Origin: Mycteria americana
Lineage: Eukaryota > Chordata > Aves > Ciconiiformes > Ciconiidae
Reading direction: 5' to 3'
Length of the DNA: 64,000 nucleotides
NCBI RefSeq assembly: GCF_035582795.1
Contig: NC_134373.1
Coordinates: 12,077,501-12,141,500 of the forward strand
The translations under genes and the position numbers were made by a program. Positions 36,148 to 49,433 of the stretch are shown here, piece after piece. Position 1 is the stretch's first letter, and each line of letters opens with the position of its first letter. The notes beneath the pieces are model-generated. The model saw only the letters and a list, made by a program, of their open reading frames with translations. It was not told the origin of the DNA and did not search any database.

Positions 36148-38043
36148 CTAAAAGCATTGAAAGCAGAAGAGAAGCACATTATACTGTGTATGTCCCTATA
36201 TTTTTTGGGTAAGTTCCGTTTATATAAACCACACAAAATCTAACCCAAGGCATTTACTAAAAAGCTACAGTTCTATTTATACAAGAAAAAGCAGATTCAC
36301 AGCTGATTCAACAGTATTCAACTAGTTGAAGTACATATTTTTACAAGTTAATATGATCTATTTTTAATCTATTTGGCAACACTTTCTGTTGGATCTAGCT
36401 TTGCCAAGCTAATTTAAGAGCTGCGTCAACATCTAAACACACAATAGGTCTGAACTTAAAAAAGCAACTATTATGTCTAGCCAAAGCCTTAAACATACTG
36501 AAGCAGTATCCTTCAACCCTAGTTGTGAGGTAAATTCCTGTACAATGAATTTAAGCCTAGAACAATTGGTTTGTTTGTCTTAAATACTTTTTTTGGATCC
36601 CCTAGAAATGATCTGTGGATTATAGGTTGAAATTTTAACATAGTCCCAATTCCTTTTTCCAGTAGACTTAAGTACATGCCACCTAATGTAAGCTATGTGG
36701 TGTCACTAATTTCTAAGGAGGATCTCTCTGAGTGGGTGCAAGCATTTCCAATCAATAGACGACAGCTAGGTACTACATAGCTATTGGGGGAAACATAGAT
36801 AAATGGAAAACTTTTTGGAGAACCTTTTTTGAATGGTCTTATCCACAGCTTTTGCATAGAGAAAAAGAAGATTCCACACTGGTAACAGATTATATATTGT
36901 GCCACAGTAAGTCAGATGGTCAGTTATTTCCTGTTCCCCTCAACCTCAACTGGAACTGTAGATGTTCTCAGAGCCTCCACAAAGCAGGAAATCAATACTC
37001 ATATACAGACAGTAACTGAAGAGTAATTTTGCCAGCATATATTTGCCGTCATCAAAATTTTCATCCTTTGCAGGCACGAACTCTTAAGACAAGACAACTT
37101 GGCTTTGAATTTGATGGTCTTTATCAGTGACCCTTGCTGCAAGTGATGTACTTTTTTGTGTTCTGATGGGTCCCTCTCTTTGCAAGACTTTCAGTGCATT
37201 AAGACCAGTGTTCAACTGTATTAAAGGATGCCTCAATTGGAATTAAGTGACCTCACGACACTTTGAGGTACAAACATTTTGACATGCTGCTTTAAACATT
37301 CCCTTTCAAACCATACAATAAAATGAAAACAATTAAATACACTAATTCTCCTTTGACTCTGTAATTTTAAAAAAATAATAGAAAAAAGAACAGATAAATG
37401 CAATGACATAAATCTCACTTGCCACTTTGTATATGTATTCTTTAATTTCATGTTCTTACATCCCCTTATCTACCTGCCCTATATTGTAGGTGGTCAATAG
37501 CAAGGAATTTAAGGACTTTATCAAAAACACAGCAAGTCACAAAGTCTACCTATCCTACTGGTTTAAAGTATCATAAACCAGATACATGAATCTTTAGTTT
37601 GCCTAAATCTTTTATTCTAATGAACCAGCAGAATTCTAATTCAGTTTATTGGTGATGTGTTCTGTAAAACATGAATCTCTGTACTGCTTTCCCACTATAA
37701 AATGGGAGTAATACTGATATATATACACATTATGGAGGGCTTTTTAAAACAAACAAACAAAAAACCCCCAAAAAACCCAACCAGAAACTAATGTTCTACA
37801 ACACTCAAATGCTTTTAAATACCAACTTTTACTAAAGGGAAAAAGGAATGGAGGCCTCCTTTGCTTGTCAGTGTAAGAGCCTTAACAGCTCAGAAAACCT
37901 ATCAAGAGAAACCAGAATAATGTGTACCATGGGAAATGCACACTACCAAAAAGTATCACCAACATATATATTGACAGTTTATTGCTGATAACTAGCAAAC
38001 TCAACCTATTAATGTAAACTCTGCCATTCTTAGTCATAGCCAC

Positions 38044-38124
38044 AGGGCTGTTGCACCTTCTTGTACTGCCTTGCCTTTTTTTTTTTTTTTTTTTTTTTTA
38101 AAGCAGGCAGTACATCACAGCCCT
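38044..38124. repeat. Inverted repeat flanking a T24 run
   Basis: AGGGCTGT and TGTACTGCC followed by TGC on the left (38044-38074) pair with GCAGGCAGTACA and ACAGCCCT on the right (38103-38124), with a bulge of about 9 bases and a 1-base bulge in the left arm. The loop is largely a run of 24 T residues (38076-38099). It lies in RFTN2 intron 1; its origin is unknown. Confidence 0.7.
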
Positions 38125-39684
38125 CCCTTTCATAGACAGGTGATATTTTGCCCTTAGTAACTCCTCTATCCCATGATTCCACTCATAATAAATCCAGGAG
38201 ACATTAAATATTGTATTGAAGCAATAACTGCTCTACAGCCCACAAGCCAAAAAAGCAGGAATGTATGCAACGTGATCATCACTTCACTGATTTTGCAAAT
38301 GTCTTAACCATTTTTCATTAAGAAAATTTCCTTCCTGATGTGCTGTCAACAGGTAGCCAAAATACTTTTACAAATAACAGAACTACAGCTAACTTCCTAG
38401 CTTTATAGTAAACTTCAGATGCATGATGTTGAAGATAATGACAAAACAGCTACTTCGTATATATTCATACTGTTATTCAGCGTGACAAGAACTTCACAGC
38501 ATGTCATCTTAGTGAGCTGATGTGAAATACCCTTGCATCAATATTCCTTCTTTTCCCTAATAGGAGAGTTGTGGAAAAGGCATAACCATTCTGCTTGAGT
38601 AGGAGTATTTAAACTATCCCTACTTTATGGTTAAACTGACCTCAAAAATTAAAAGCTGTTTTTGTAACTGAGATATGCCTCATGATTGAGACCATAGAAT
38701 TTACAATCCTTGACAGGCATTTAAAGTTACACTTCAGAGTCCACTGCTCCCTTTCCTTTGTACTATTCAATCCCACCAAAACAAAAGACTGGCTGTAATT
38801 TTCTTGTTTGGGATCCTCTTGATGCAGAACCACCTCCATGGAGCTCAAAGCTGATTTTTACAGTAGGAATGGGAGTATTTTGGGGACCAGGAGGGGGGAA
38901 GCCAAGGTACAATACGCTGCTGGTAACTAGTTAAGATGCGCAGGGACTCCAGCCAGCGAATTTAGACTACAGCATGGTTGACCTAATCTGCATCATGGCT
39001 TGGGAGAAGATCAGGACTCCTGAAAGTCTCCCCAGCAGGCTCATTTCAACTTCACATAGCATACATCTGATGAAGCAGAGAATAAGGCATATTAAACTAA
39101 TGCATTTATGCTTGCTATGCTTTTATCTTAACGCAGGACATAGCTTACTGTAAAGGATACTAAGTGTAGATTTTCTGTTTTACTTGATGCCAGATCCAGT
39201 GGTAACAAGTCACTCAGGCAAACAGAAATCTCAGATGTTGGGTAAGATCTTGCTTGGGAAATCAGCAGATACAGAGTGCCATGAACACCTAACACACAAC
39301 TTGACAGCAGAGTGAAAACTAACTTTGGTCTAAAGTGATAAAAGGCTCTCACTTAGGTTTCATTTAGCCAAAGGATATTCAAGTAGCAACAAGTATGTGA
39401 GTGAGTTGACTGGGGCGGGGGTGTGTGTGTGTGAATAATAAAAAAAAAAAAAAAAAGCCCAACATATTCCCCCAGTTCCCCACAGTACTTTAGCCAATCC
39501 CATGTTTCATAAACAACAGAATTCAGAAATGCCTCCAAGACAGTATATACACCGATTTTTTTCTGTATTCATGATCTTAGCTCTAAAGATTAGAGACCTC
39601 AAACAAAAAAATATTTTAAGGTCAAACACACACACAGCTAGAACGATTCAACAGAAAGATACCTGTGTCTACAAGATACCACAG

Positions 39685-39720
39685 TTTGGTTTCAAACTGT
39701 GTTTACAGTTTGAAACCAAA
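39685..39720. repeat. Perfect 16-bp hairpin with a 4-base loop
   Basis: The arm TTTGGTTTCAAACTGT (39685-39700) is perfectly complementary to ACAGTTTGAAACCAAA (39705-39720), with loop GTTT. The stem is too short for a typical microRNA precursor but stable enough to fold in single-stranded DNA or RNA. It is in RFTN2 intron 1. Confidence 0.85.
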
Positions 39721-41314
39721 AAAGTTAAGCAACTATCTAAAACTGATCTCACTTATTTAACATTCATAATTCCACAGTAAATCACTGAAGCTAAACACTT
39801 TTGAATATCAAACTAAACAGGAGAATATGAATCTTTACTGCTGTAGTGATAGGGCATTAAAATAAGAGAGATGCACCTTTATTTGCACTTATTTGATGTG
39901 CTTTTTCTTAAAAGTCACAACCACCTTTACAACAAATCCTTTACACAGCACTTCCAGAAACTTGTTATTTTAAAACATAGCAAAACTATTCAGAACACAG
40001 ACTATTTAAGAACATTAAATGCTCTTCAGTCTCAAAAAAAAAGAAAAAAATTAAGTTTTATTATCCTTCCTATTATCAGTAGATTAGTAGGTAACTCATG
40101 TATGCATTAGGCAGCCTAAATAAATAGCTTTATTTCCAGTACATTACCGCTACTACTTACTCAACACAAAGTTTTATTTCTTCAAAGTGAGCAAGCCAGT
40201 GAGAAACTCTTTATATGTGTAAATAAACAGAACAACAAATACAGTTGGATGTCAAGTACTGTAACTTAATAGAATGTGGCTTCTATTAGTATCTTGCAGT
40301 TTTTCAATGGACAGACAGATACATTTTAAATAAAACTATTACTACAGTCCTTTAATTTAGAGTTAAAACTAAGCAGAGGCCAAGTTTTTATGAAAAAGTT
40401 CCTGAAAATGTAACAAGACATGCACTTACACTTTCTCCCTTTATCAAACCCTTCTAGCAATTGCATTTACTTCAAATCCTAGTTATTAAGAATTTCCAGT
40501 AGATTGGGTTGTTACAAAATGCAAGTTACTACAAAGTGACTGCAAAACTGAGCTGTCTGTTCTCAGAGGGCAGCCATCTGGGCTTGTTTATGTTTTCAAC
40601 TTTGTGGAACAGGGAGTTGCTCTGTTAGAGACGGGACACCCTCGGGAAGGAAGTATCCCACAGAGCACTGTCTGCCTCTAGCTACGCATACAAATTTTGT
40701 TTCATTTCGGTCACGATTTCAAAAGGCTATTCAACAACTACATGTAAAGCCTTTGGAAAAAACAGTAAGATGAAACTAAGATGTTTACTAAAATATCTAC
40801 CAAGAGACTGCAGTGGGCATAAGAGGGGAAACTACTCCTGGTATACAACTAAGAAACAGACTTACTTCTGCATAAAGTAACAAGGACAATGACAGCCTGT
40901 TTTCAGAAGCTGAGCACATTTTAAAAAATTGTTATTCAATTAATGCTCAGGCATAGTGTATTTTCTGAACCGTCACACTGAATGCAGACAACCAGTATTC
41001 AAAGTGAGTACGGATGGCAGTATCTGACTCACAGGAAACTAGGAAAATCTCTAACAGTTTTTAGCCAGCTTCCTTAACAAGGACAGTTGTGTAATTTGGA
41101 GGGTTTGGTTGTTAAAAATACTTCAGTAGTTTCCATTGTAATTTTATCTAAGTGAGGACCTTCGTCATGATTTGTGTTTCAAAATAAAAGTCTTACGTTT
41201 TGGCTAGGTTTGATAAAAGTAGCTAAGATTTACTGTAAGTCAAACAACACAGAACTAAGTTAAATCCTATTCCTTGCTTTCTCAGAATAGTAAAGATATA
41301 ACATAAAAAGATAC

Positions 41315-41453
41315 CTTCTAAAGTAAAATCCAGCAATACATATTCATAAGCAGAATCCGTCTTTGTTTCAACTTGTGGTCTCTTCAACGTAGAAAAGATT
41401 TTTCCAGGGCTGCTATCATCTGGGTCTTCCAGCTTTCTCAGTCCGCACCCCAT
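41315..41453 (-). CDS. RFTN2: Raftlin-2, exon 1 (start codon)
   Basis: The exon encodes residues 1-46, beginning MGCGLRKLEDPDDSSPGK, then KIFSTLKRPQVETKT and YEYVLLDFTLE. The MGCG start is the lipidation signal of the family: Gly2 for N-myristoylation and Cys3 for palmitoylation, which anchor raftlins in membrane rafts. The start is fixed by this invariant motif. The donor is GTATCT after one base of the Ala47 codon. A CAG at 41462-41464 could be an acceptor just 8 bases before the ATG, so an additional non-coding 5' exon may exist upstream. All nine coding exons together give 507 residues without a frameshift. Confidence 0.96.
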
Positions 41454-41523
41454 GGCAAGATCTGCAAATGATTAAATCGCAGGAAGAGGTGGGGGGAGCA
41501 GCAAGATCTGTCGCTCTCACTAC

Positions 41524-41539
41524 GGGGGGGGGGGGGGGG
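41524..41539. repeat. G16 run just upstream of the RFTN2 start
   Basis: Sixteen consecutive G residues on the + strand (C16 on the RFTN2 sense strand), 71 bases upstream of the RFTN2 ATG. The surrounding bases (about 41480-41670) have somewhat more CpG than neighbouring sequence, but this is not a clear CpG island. The run can form G-quadruplex structures. Confidence 0.85.
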
Positions 41540-44500
41540 ACACCAAATAATTCCCTTAGATTTTGTTTTCTATTAGCCGTAAATCCAAATACAGAAAAAG
41601 TCCGGTTCCCAAATCAAAAAACGAAGGTACTTTCCATTCATCTTCTATATAGAAACAGTAAGCCCGTGATGATTTCAAGCTACAAACTTGGTAAGAGTGG
41701 GCTTTATTTCGCAGCAATGTTAGAGCTGCTACAAACTAGCAGAGATTTTCCATGCCACGTCAATTTACAGCCAGCCCCCTATCAGTGCTCTCTTGCAGAG
41801 GACACCAAGAGTGCTTTGTTTGTCCTTCTAGACTGACTGGGTAAGGGGGGGCAGCAGGGGGGAGAAGAACTGAAAAAGAAAGTTAAAGAGAGAAACTTGT
41901 CTGTAATTACTTACGTCCAGAAGTTCTACTCAACTGCAGTAGCAAGTCAGAGGGAAACAAGCAAGTTAGTCAGAATGAAAGAATGAGAAAAGAGCCTCAA
42001 CATGGTTGGAGACGAAAATCATTTCCAGAAAGGAAGTCAGCTTCAAGAGGAAATTGCTTCTGGCATCTCAAAGGGTAGAAAAGTAAATTAAAAGCAGTTT
42101 AGTCCTTATTTTAGGTTTCAAAGTTTGGTTCCTATTTCCTTTCCACAGGAACTTTCTTCCAGAGGAAAAAAACCCATGAACATAGTGTAATATACTGTAA
42201 TAATGTAAAAATATGTAGTAGAAAAATTTGTCAAGAAAATCAGTAAGAATCTACATCGCTAAAATCAATTTACTTAATTAGTTTTGATAAACACTGAAAA
42301 ATGACACTGAAATATTCCTCATTCCAAATCAGAAAGACTTTTCCAATGTTGTATATGAATATAGTTACAAAACTTTGTTCCCCATTTTTAATGGGTATTG
42401 AACAACTGAAATCCTCTTCTCCTCTGTCAGGCTGACCTCAGTACAGCCACAGATTTTCAACACTGTTTCCTAAGTATATTTTCCTTTAAGTCCTGAAATT
42501 TCAGTATAATTTTAAGGGCTCTCATTACTGTTACATTTACTACTGCAAGTCACTTGTAACTGTATTACACCTGATGCAGACCATGATAATGCACGGGAAA
42601 ACAAAGGAACAGTGACTGATTTTCTAAGGCTCTGTTACTGCCAGGGTGGGCGGTTAGAAAATTTACCTTTCTATATTTAGACTGCATCTAGAGAAATTAA
42701 GAGTCATCTAGAGAAAATCAGAGAGTCATAATACCGTTTTGGGTTAAAGGAACCGCACATTTGAATTTCAAAAGCTTTTTACTTTTTTTCACTGAAAAAC
42801 ATTAATCTTATTAAAAAATGCCCACATTTTCTACAATCAATCACTGCAAGTTAGGCATTAACCATTTGTGGATTTCTTCCTGCTCTACTACAAGCAAAGT
42901 GATCTAACTTTTATTTAGGTAGCTTACCAGGAATGGTAAGTCTGCAGACTATATCCTCTTTGAAATCCACATTATCGTTTAAAGTTACTTAACTTTGGAA
43001 GAATTTAAAAATCACTGAGTGCAGAGCCTATGCAATAATTATGACTTCAAGCTCCCAGGTGCTGAAACCAAGAAGAAAATCCTCAGTGTTGTCGTCTTGA
43101 TTAAAACCTAGGAAAACGTACCAAATAAGCAGAATTCTTCAGCTTCCTGCATTTCTGCTTACACAGCAATTGCTCCCAAACACTATTTTTTTTTTTCTTC
43201 AGTAAAGGTCATCCCTGAATTGTTGCTATACCAGACATATATGTAAACTGTCCACTCAACCTTGCAAATCCTGCTGCTTCATTCCACACGGTCCTTAAGA
43301 TCCACTGTAACCACTTGTATAAAACCATAGCATGACTAAGATAGCTGCAAGTAAAACAACTTCTTGCAGCACTAGTCCAGTTGCCAGCTGGTTGCCTTTT
43401 TTATTTATTTATTTAGCTAGATACATTTTTAACGAGGCCAGAATATTGTATTTTGAACTCTTCATGACAAGGCTTAAACTGTATTTCAACCCTCTCATCA
43501 AGATAGGATTTTTCATAGTATAAACAAACTCTTATGACACCAACACAGAAACACTGTTATGGATAAAAACAACGGTCCTTATTTTGGGTAACCTCAGATT
43601 AGTTGTCATAAGCTTCCAAGTTGGAGGTCAATCAACAGTTGCCATTGCAGACTTGACTCAAAACTCACTAGACTGAACCAGTGAAACCAAAGATCCCACA
43701 TGTCAGAATAAAGAAAACAAAACAAAACAAAACCAATCAAGAACTAGCAGAATCCCTCCCAGGAGTTCAAAACTACATCAAAGCACCTGAATGACTCAGG
43801 AAAGGAACAGGATCGTAAGATTCCTGGATTCAAGAGCTGCTTAAGGAACTGCCTGAATAGCTATAGTATCCTGTTGCAAAGTGGATATAAACTACAAAAC
43901 AGTCCATTTCCTGTAACCCAAAAAGCAAAGGCTCTGGGAATTGGTATCGAAGAACAGATCCCTAAAACTATACTGTGATTCACCGAGGTGTGGTAGTCAC
44001 AGCAACCCCCCACTGAAAGAGCACGTGACTCATTCATTGAAGCTTGGTATCATTTTTAGACTTTTTAGAAGGCAAACAAAGATAGCCAAACAATGGACCA
44101 ATTAATCCAAAGGAACTATGTTTCTGTGGAAGGCTTCCAGGATCCCCCTATGGTTTTTATTCTGATGAGATAGAAAAATGATACAAAGATGGCAAAAGAA
44201 CAGCACACCAACAGCAGCGTGGGTCCAGTGCTGGGTTATCAACTGTCTTCTAGCAGTGTAGGATGAAAGGCAGCAGCAGTTCTGCACAATAGTTTTGACC
44301 AGAAAGTGAGACAACAAGCTTTGCTGTCTACCCACACCCCAGGGCTGTTCCTGTCCCTTGCTCATGACGTACTTTGTTCCCTGTTGTCACTGTCATGGGA
44401 GGTTTGAAAACATTTGTGTGGGAGGCATTTCTGTCTTTCTTGTTACATTACTGAACGTAAGGACATCATCTGATGCTTGAAACTGATGTTTTGAAATAGA

Positions 44501-47500
44501 TGTCCCTCTGTTCTTGACTCCACGCTGATCTGCTCACTATTAACATTACTGATGTCCAAGGCAGGCTCTCTGCCTACGGCACTGATACCAAATACAAGTG
44601 GTGTTGGCACCCCTTTTTGACGAAATTTCTCTTGCTAGAATTAGAAAGATGACAGTTTGTTTTTGGAACATCTGCGATAAACCAGCTTGAATACAAAGCC
44701 TATTTACAAGAATGCCTTCTCTTCTCCAAAACCAAATATGACCTGCATAAACCATTTAATAAAATAATACAGTTTAAACTTTGCCTCAAATCAAGAACAG
44801 GAGACAGTACTTGCCAGTAGTGGTATGTTCTTTTCTCAAGTCATCTGAGCTTCCTGTTGATTAAAATAAAACATAAGAAAAATTATGAAAACAGTGCATG
44901 TACACAGAAGATTTTCTTTGTCTGTGCATGCACAATGTCAAAATAAAAGCTAAAAATAATAAATAAAAAAATCAGGGAAATAGACTTATAAGCATTTAAT
45001 TTTTAATGGATACCGAAACTCAGGAAAGATCGTAAGCTACTAAATCTGCAATTCAGAGAGTCAGCTATACCAGGATATGGGCTAGTATGTTAAAAGCAAA
45101 AGGAATCATACTGCTTTAATGCTATGTTAACTTCAAAAAGCTTCAAAAGAAGCAGTATTTTATTTTAAATTTTAAAATATATCAAGGACTTCGTAAGAAG
45201 GGTTATAAAATTTTTCAGCAGTATCGTAATCATGACAAATGACTCCTGCTCAATCACATGATTTACAACTGGATGAAGCTTCTGAGAGGAGAACATCTCA
45301 CACTTTCCAGCCCACCTCTAGGACAAAACCACCACTGGCAGTACATCTGTGAGAAGGTTATTCACTCAAAACATTTTAACCCATGAGCTTACCTGGAATA
45401 AATTCACTATTATAAGCTGCACAGCCTTTAAAGATCCAGTCCTATACTCGAGGTTAAAGCATAGTGAGCATCAGAAATACAAATACCTTACAACTGTACC
45501 AATTACCTAAAGAATAAATTATTGCTATTTATAAAGATTTCACTAGGACCAAAACTGACTCAACTAACAAGAAACAGAAGGGATAACTCTTAGTTCCTCT
45601 GACAAAGACAAAATGTAAAATAATATTTGGACCAAACATGTTTCCCATTTGGGGTCATAACCACCCATGTTTGCAGCTTAAAGGCATATAAGAGCACCAC
45701 TTAAAAAAAAAAATAATCAGCATTATTATCAACTATAGATCAGTCATCACTGACACAGAACATTTTTAACAGAGGTAATACAAAACACGAGGGCAAATTA
45801 CAAACACAAGCTAAATTAGTCAGATTTCTCCAGAACCTGAGGCTATCTGAACAGCTACAGGACTCAAAAATGATGCACTAAAAAAACCCCCATAAATATT
45901 AATCATCTCAAATTGCAACACTTTTGAACTTTGCAGTTCCTCTCTGAACTTCTTTTTAGGCTTACTTCCTTTGTTCTATGACTCAAGGCACATGTAAAGT
46001 TTTTGCTTGGGACAGGATAATGACAGAAAAAGCAAAAAAATTCCATCAGAAAAATTCTGCAATTCAATTGTCAAATATTTTTCACATCCCCATCCCCAAG
46101 AACTATTACTTTAACTACAACAAAACACTGACATTTAGTTCTTTTTTTCTGTAGAATTAGTTGATTAAAACTGTTTTGTCCATAATTTATTTAAAGTTGT
46201 TAAGAAAGTAGCAGTGTTCGATTCTGAAGGCTCCTTGGTTTGGCAACTTTTTAATTTTTTGTCTTTCTTCACCCAAATTCCCCCCCAAAGGAATAATTTT
46301 GTGAATGTAACAGGAACAGTCTTGTTAAACATGTTAACTTGAGTAGAAAAGCCAGCTTTTCTGCAATATTTAACTTAACATTCAAAAAATAATTAACAGA
46401 GAGATGACACCAATAGTTTCTTTTCATGACTGCAAAAGCGTAGTTTAATGATAAAAGTTCATCAATTCCATTTTTCATATTTTTCTAAACCCATATTTAA
46501 ACTACTCATCGACACTACAATTAAACAAAAGTTACAATCCAAGCAGCAGATAGGGACCAATTTGAATTAATCTTTTAGTTACCAACCCAGAACTTTACTA
46601 GAAGTTACAAACTACAGAAACTTTTTATTATTGCTGTATTACAAGCAGTTTTAACAGAAAGGCTTTTGATGTATAAAATTGCTAACAGTTCTCTAAAATG
46701 AGATCTACAAATTTATTAAGCTTTTATCTATGCACATCCACAGTATCTCACTTACCAAGGCTGCAGTAACTAGATCATCTGTATCTGCAATACAGTATCA
46801 AATCACACAGCCATGTGATCAACTAAAATCACACATTCTAGAATGAAACTGGATGTTCTAGTTTATCTGATTAAAACCAACTGGAAATGTTATGAACAGT
46901 ATTCTGTTTACCTTTAACGTACACACTCCTGTAGACTGCAGCTCCACTGACCGATAGGTACAAAACAACCATGCGAGGCCCTCAAAATTACAGTTTCAAT
47001 ACTTCTTTAAATAATTTGTGATTCAAAAAGTCTAAGGCAGCCTTACAAGACCTACACTTTCCCATTACATCTTAGCTACATTATTAAACATTGTTAAAAT
47101 GAGAGCTAGATATTACTGTTCAGCTTTCTGTATTTCTATTTGGATTTTCTGCATAACAGCTTATAAGGATTTGTGTACAGGATTGCACATATGTATCAAG
47201 ACATGGGCATTATATTTTGGATCCTTAAAATACTGATTTAAACTGTGTACTTTTTACTTTAAATAGAAAACGTAAGAAATTTTTACACGAGGTGAATTGA
47301 AACTACCGTACTACTTCAACATTACAAAGCCACAAACCTACTTTACTGTAATTTTTACTGTAAAGAACTACTTTACAACCATACAACATCTCACATTTTA
47401 GAACCATGTTAAACAGAGAAAAACAATTCAGAGCCAAGTGTTCTGCTAGTTTTTGCTCAGTTATTATTAGAATGCAGTTTACTCACTGAATTAATACTAG

Positions 47501-49383
47501 CTATTTTGAAAAATGAATTTCAGAATACAAAGAATTGCCAATGTAATATGAAAAATGTAAACAGTTTTTCAGGGACGATGAATGGATTTCTGATGCTTAA
47601 GATGAGAAGTAGCAGGAACCAAAATTGTTAGTGAACTAGAGAATTCTATTTAATACAAGAAAATAGTCCTTGATCAAACGCATAAAAATACAGGAGAGAA
47701 GTAACTTTGGTAACTTTTCTGACTGTCTACAGGTTTTTATCGAGTGTTATCTAATAGAGAATGTTAGAACTAACATTTTGCCATGTAAATACAACATTAA
47801 ATAGACAACAGTTGCTAGAAGTACTGTAACAGCTAGCTCAGTAGAAAACAAAAGATAACAGCAGGGTCTCTAAATTCTAGGGGGTGGAAGCCAGAAAATT
47901 AATTTTGTTTGCTAATACATGAATGTGACAAGCAGTGCACAAAGACAAAGGTGATTATTTGCCGTTAGCTACTGAATGTCCATAGGGCACAGTCCTAATC
48001 TGTTGTGTTCCCTCCTAGCATGTGTGTAAAGCCTTATAACTATCAATGAGAAACTGCAGAAGACCAAAGAGAATGTTACCCTTCTCCAACCCCCAAAATC
48101 AGTGAAGGATCAAGATGTTAATATCTGCAGTTAACTGACTTCTGTGTAAAAGCACAGGAATTTCCATATTATGGAAATTTTAAGTGGCAGGAGAATAACA
48201 CTGTGTAGTGTAAAAGATTTAAAAAGCCATGAATGGTAGAATGTCAAGATGACACAATTTTAGGCACTACCTGAGGAAACGATGTAGTTCTTTCTCAGTG
48301 CATATCGTTTGTGTATGCCTGTAACGAAATTACAGAAGTCAGTTATTGTGCCTCAATTGTGTCTATGGAAGGATTCAACTAACTGAACTAAAGGTTCAGT
48401 TACTACTGATTGAAGTTATGCCATCATTCTTGGCAAGCATTTTGAAGAAAGATGAGCTACAATGGAGAGCCCTCAGTATTTCAACAGTGACCTGTGCTTC
48501 CTGGAGGAAAGCCAACATTCAGAGCTTCGTCTTGGTCAATTCTAGGTCTCTCAAATAAAAATGAAGCACTGTTAAGACCTGGTGATACAATCCTAACCAA
48601 CAGTACCTCTAGACTGATGTTACAGGCCCCACAGTAGAACACTGCAGGTATACTTCTGTGCCTAATACTAAATATCCTTCCAAATGATCAAGTTCACATG
48701 CAAGTAAAACAGAGTAAATGTTCTTTGAAGCAAAGGCCATAGGATCAACTCATTATCAACAATCTAACATCTGTACCAATTAATGGAAAATAAACTACAT
48801 TTTGTGAGTATCTGGACTAAAGCCACAATCTGGTGACATGTGAATGACTGCACAGTATTTGTACACTTTCAAGCAATTAATTCTAAAGACTTCCCTGTAA
48901 GCACATTGTTTTTAACATAGTACTCACTGTAAAATTTACTTCTTGGATCTCTAAAGCATTTTAAAAACAGGGAAGTCATGTTTGGTAAACAAATCGTGAA
49001 TTCAAAAAATAAGGAATTGGGACTATATCTTCTGAATCCTGGGTCAAATGCGTATTTGTTTCATGATACAAGAAATAAGGCTCTAACAGAACACACAACC
49101 TTTCTCTGGCACCTCCAGAGATGGCACTTCATTAAAAAAAATTTACTACGTAAAAATTCTTCCATGGAGATGAATTACTGTTACGATGTTCCAAGATTTC
49201 TGTAATATATTTCTATTGATAAATTCTAAAATCTAAAAATAAAACAAAAGAACAACTGGACAGATGTTTTTAGTGGTATAGACTGGCTTAGAAACATGCC
49301 AATCTACAGCAGATGAGTATTTCCTCCCTCAAAAATAGGCTGAGATCCCCATGTATCCAACAAATTGTATATCTTTTTTGATA

Positions 49384-49433
49384 TGCAATCCCCATCCCCC
49401 CCCCCAGCTGCTGGGGGGGGGGGGGGGATTGCA
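49384..49433. repeat. C/G-rich palindrome with single-base loop
   Basis: The left arm (49384-49408) runs TGCAAT, C4, AT, C10, AGC. The right arm (49410-49433) runs GCT, G15, ATTGCA. They are complementary except for the AT interruption and a one-base length difference, with a single T between them. The structure combines a long hairpin with a G15 tract. It may be genuine or a sequencing or assembly fold-back. Confidence 0.75.

Larger units (their letters stand above)
36148..41314 (-). other. RFTN2: RFTN2 intron 1 (between the first two coding exons)
   Basis: A 5.2-kb intron with a GTATCT donor. It contains an inverted repeat around a T24 run (38044-38124), a short (GT)n tract at about 39421-39432 followed by an A17 run, and a perfect 16-base-arm hairpin at 39685-39720. 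No exon was recognised. Confidence 0.8.

Noticed and set aside
41468..41836. 122-codon + strand frame beside the RFTN2 start
   Set aside because: It translates the G16 run as poly-Gly and has no conserved content; it lies antisense to the RFTN2 upstream region.
48159..48179. Short palindrome AATTTCCAT-ATT-ATGGAAATT
   Set aside because: Nine-base AT-rich arms are expected by chance in a window of this size.
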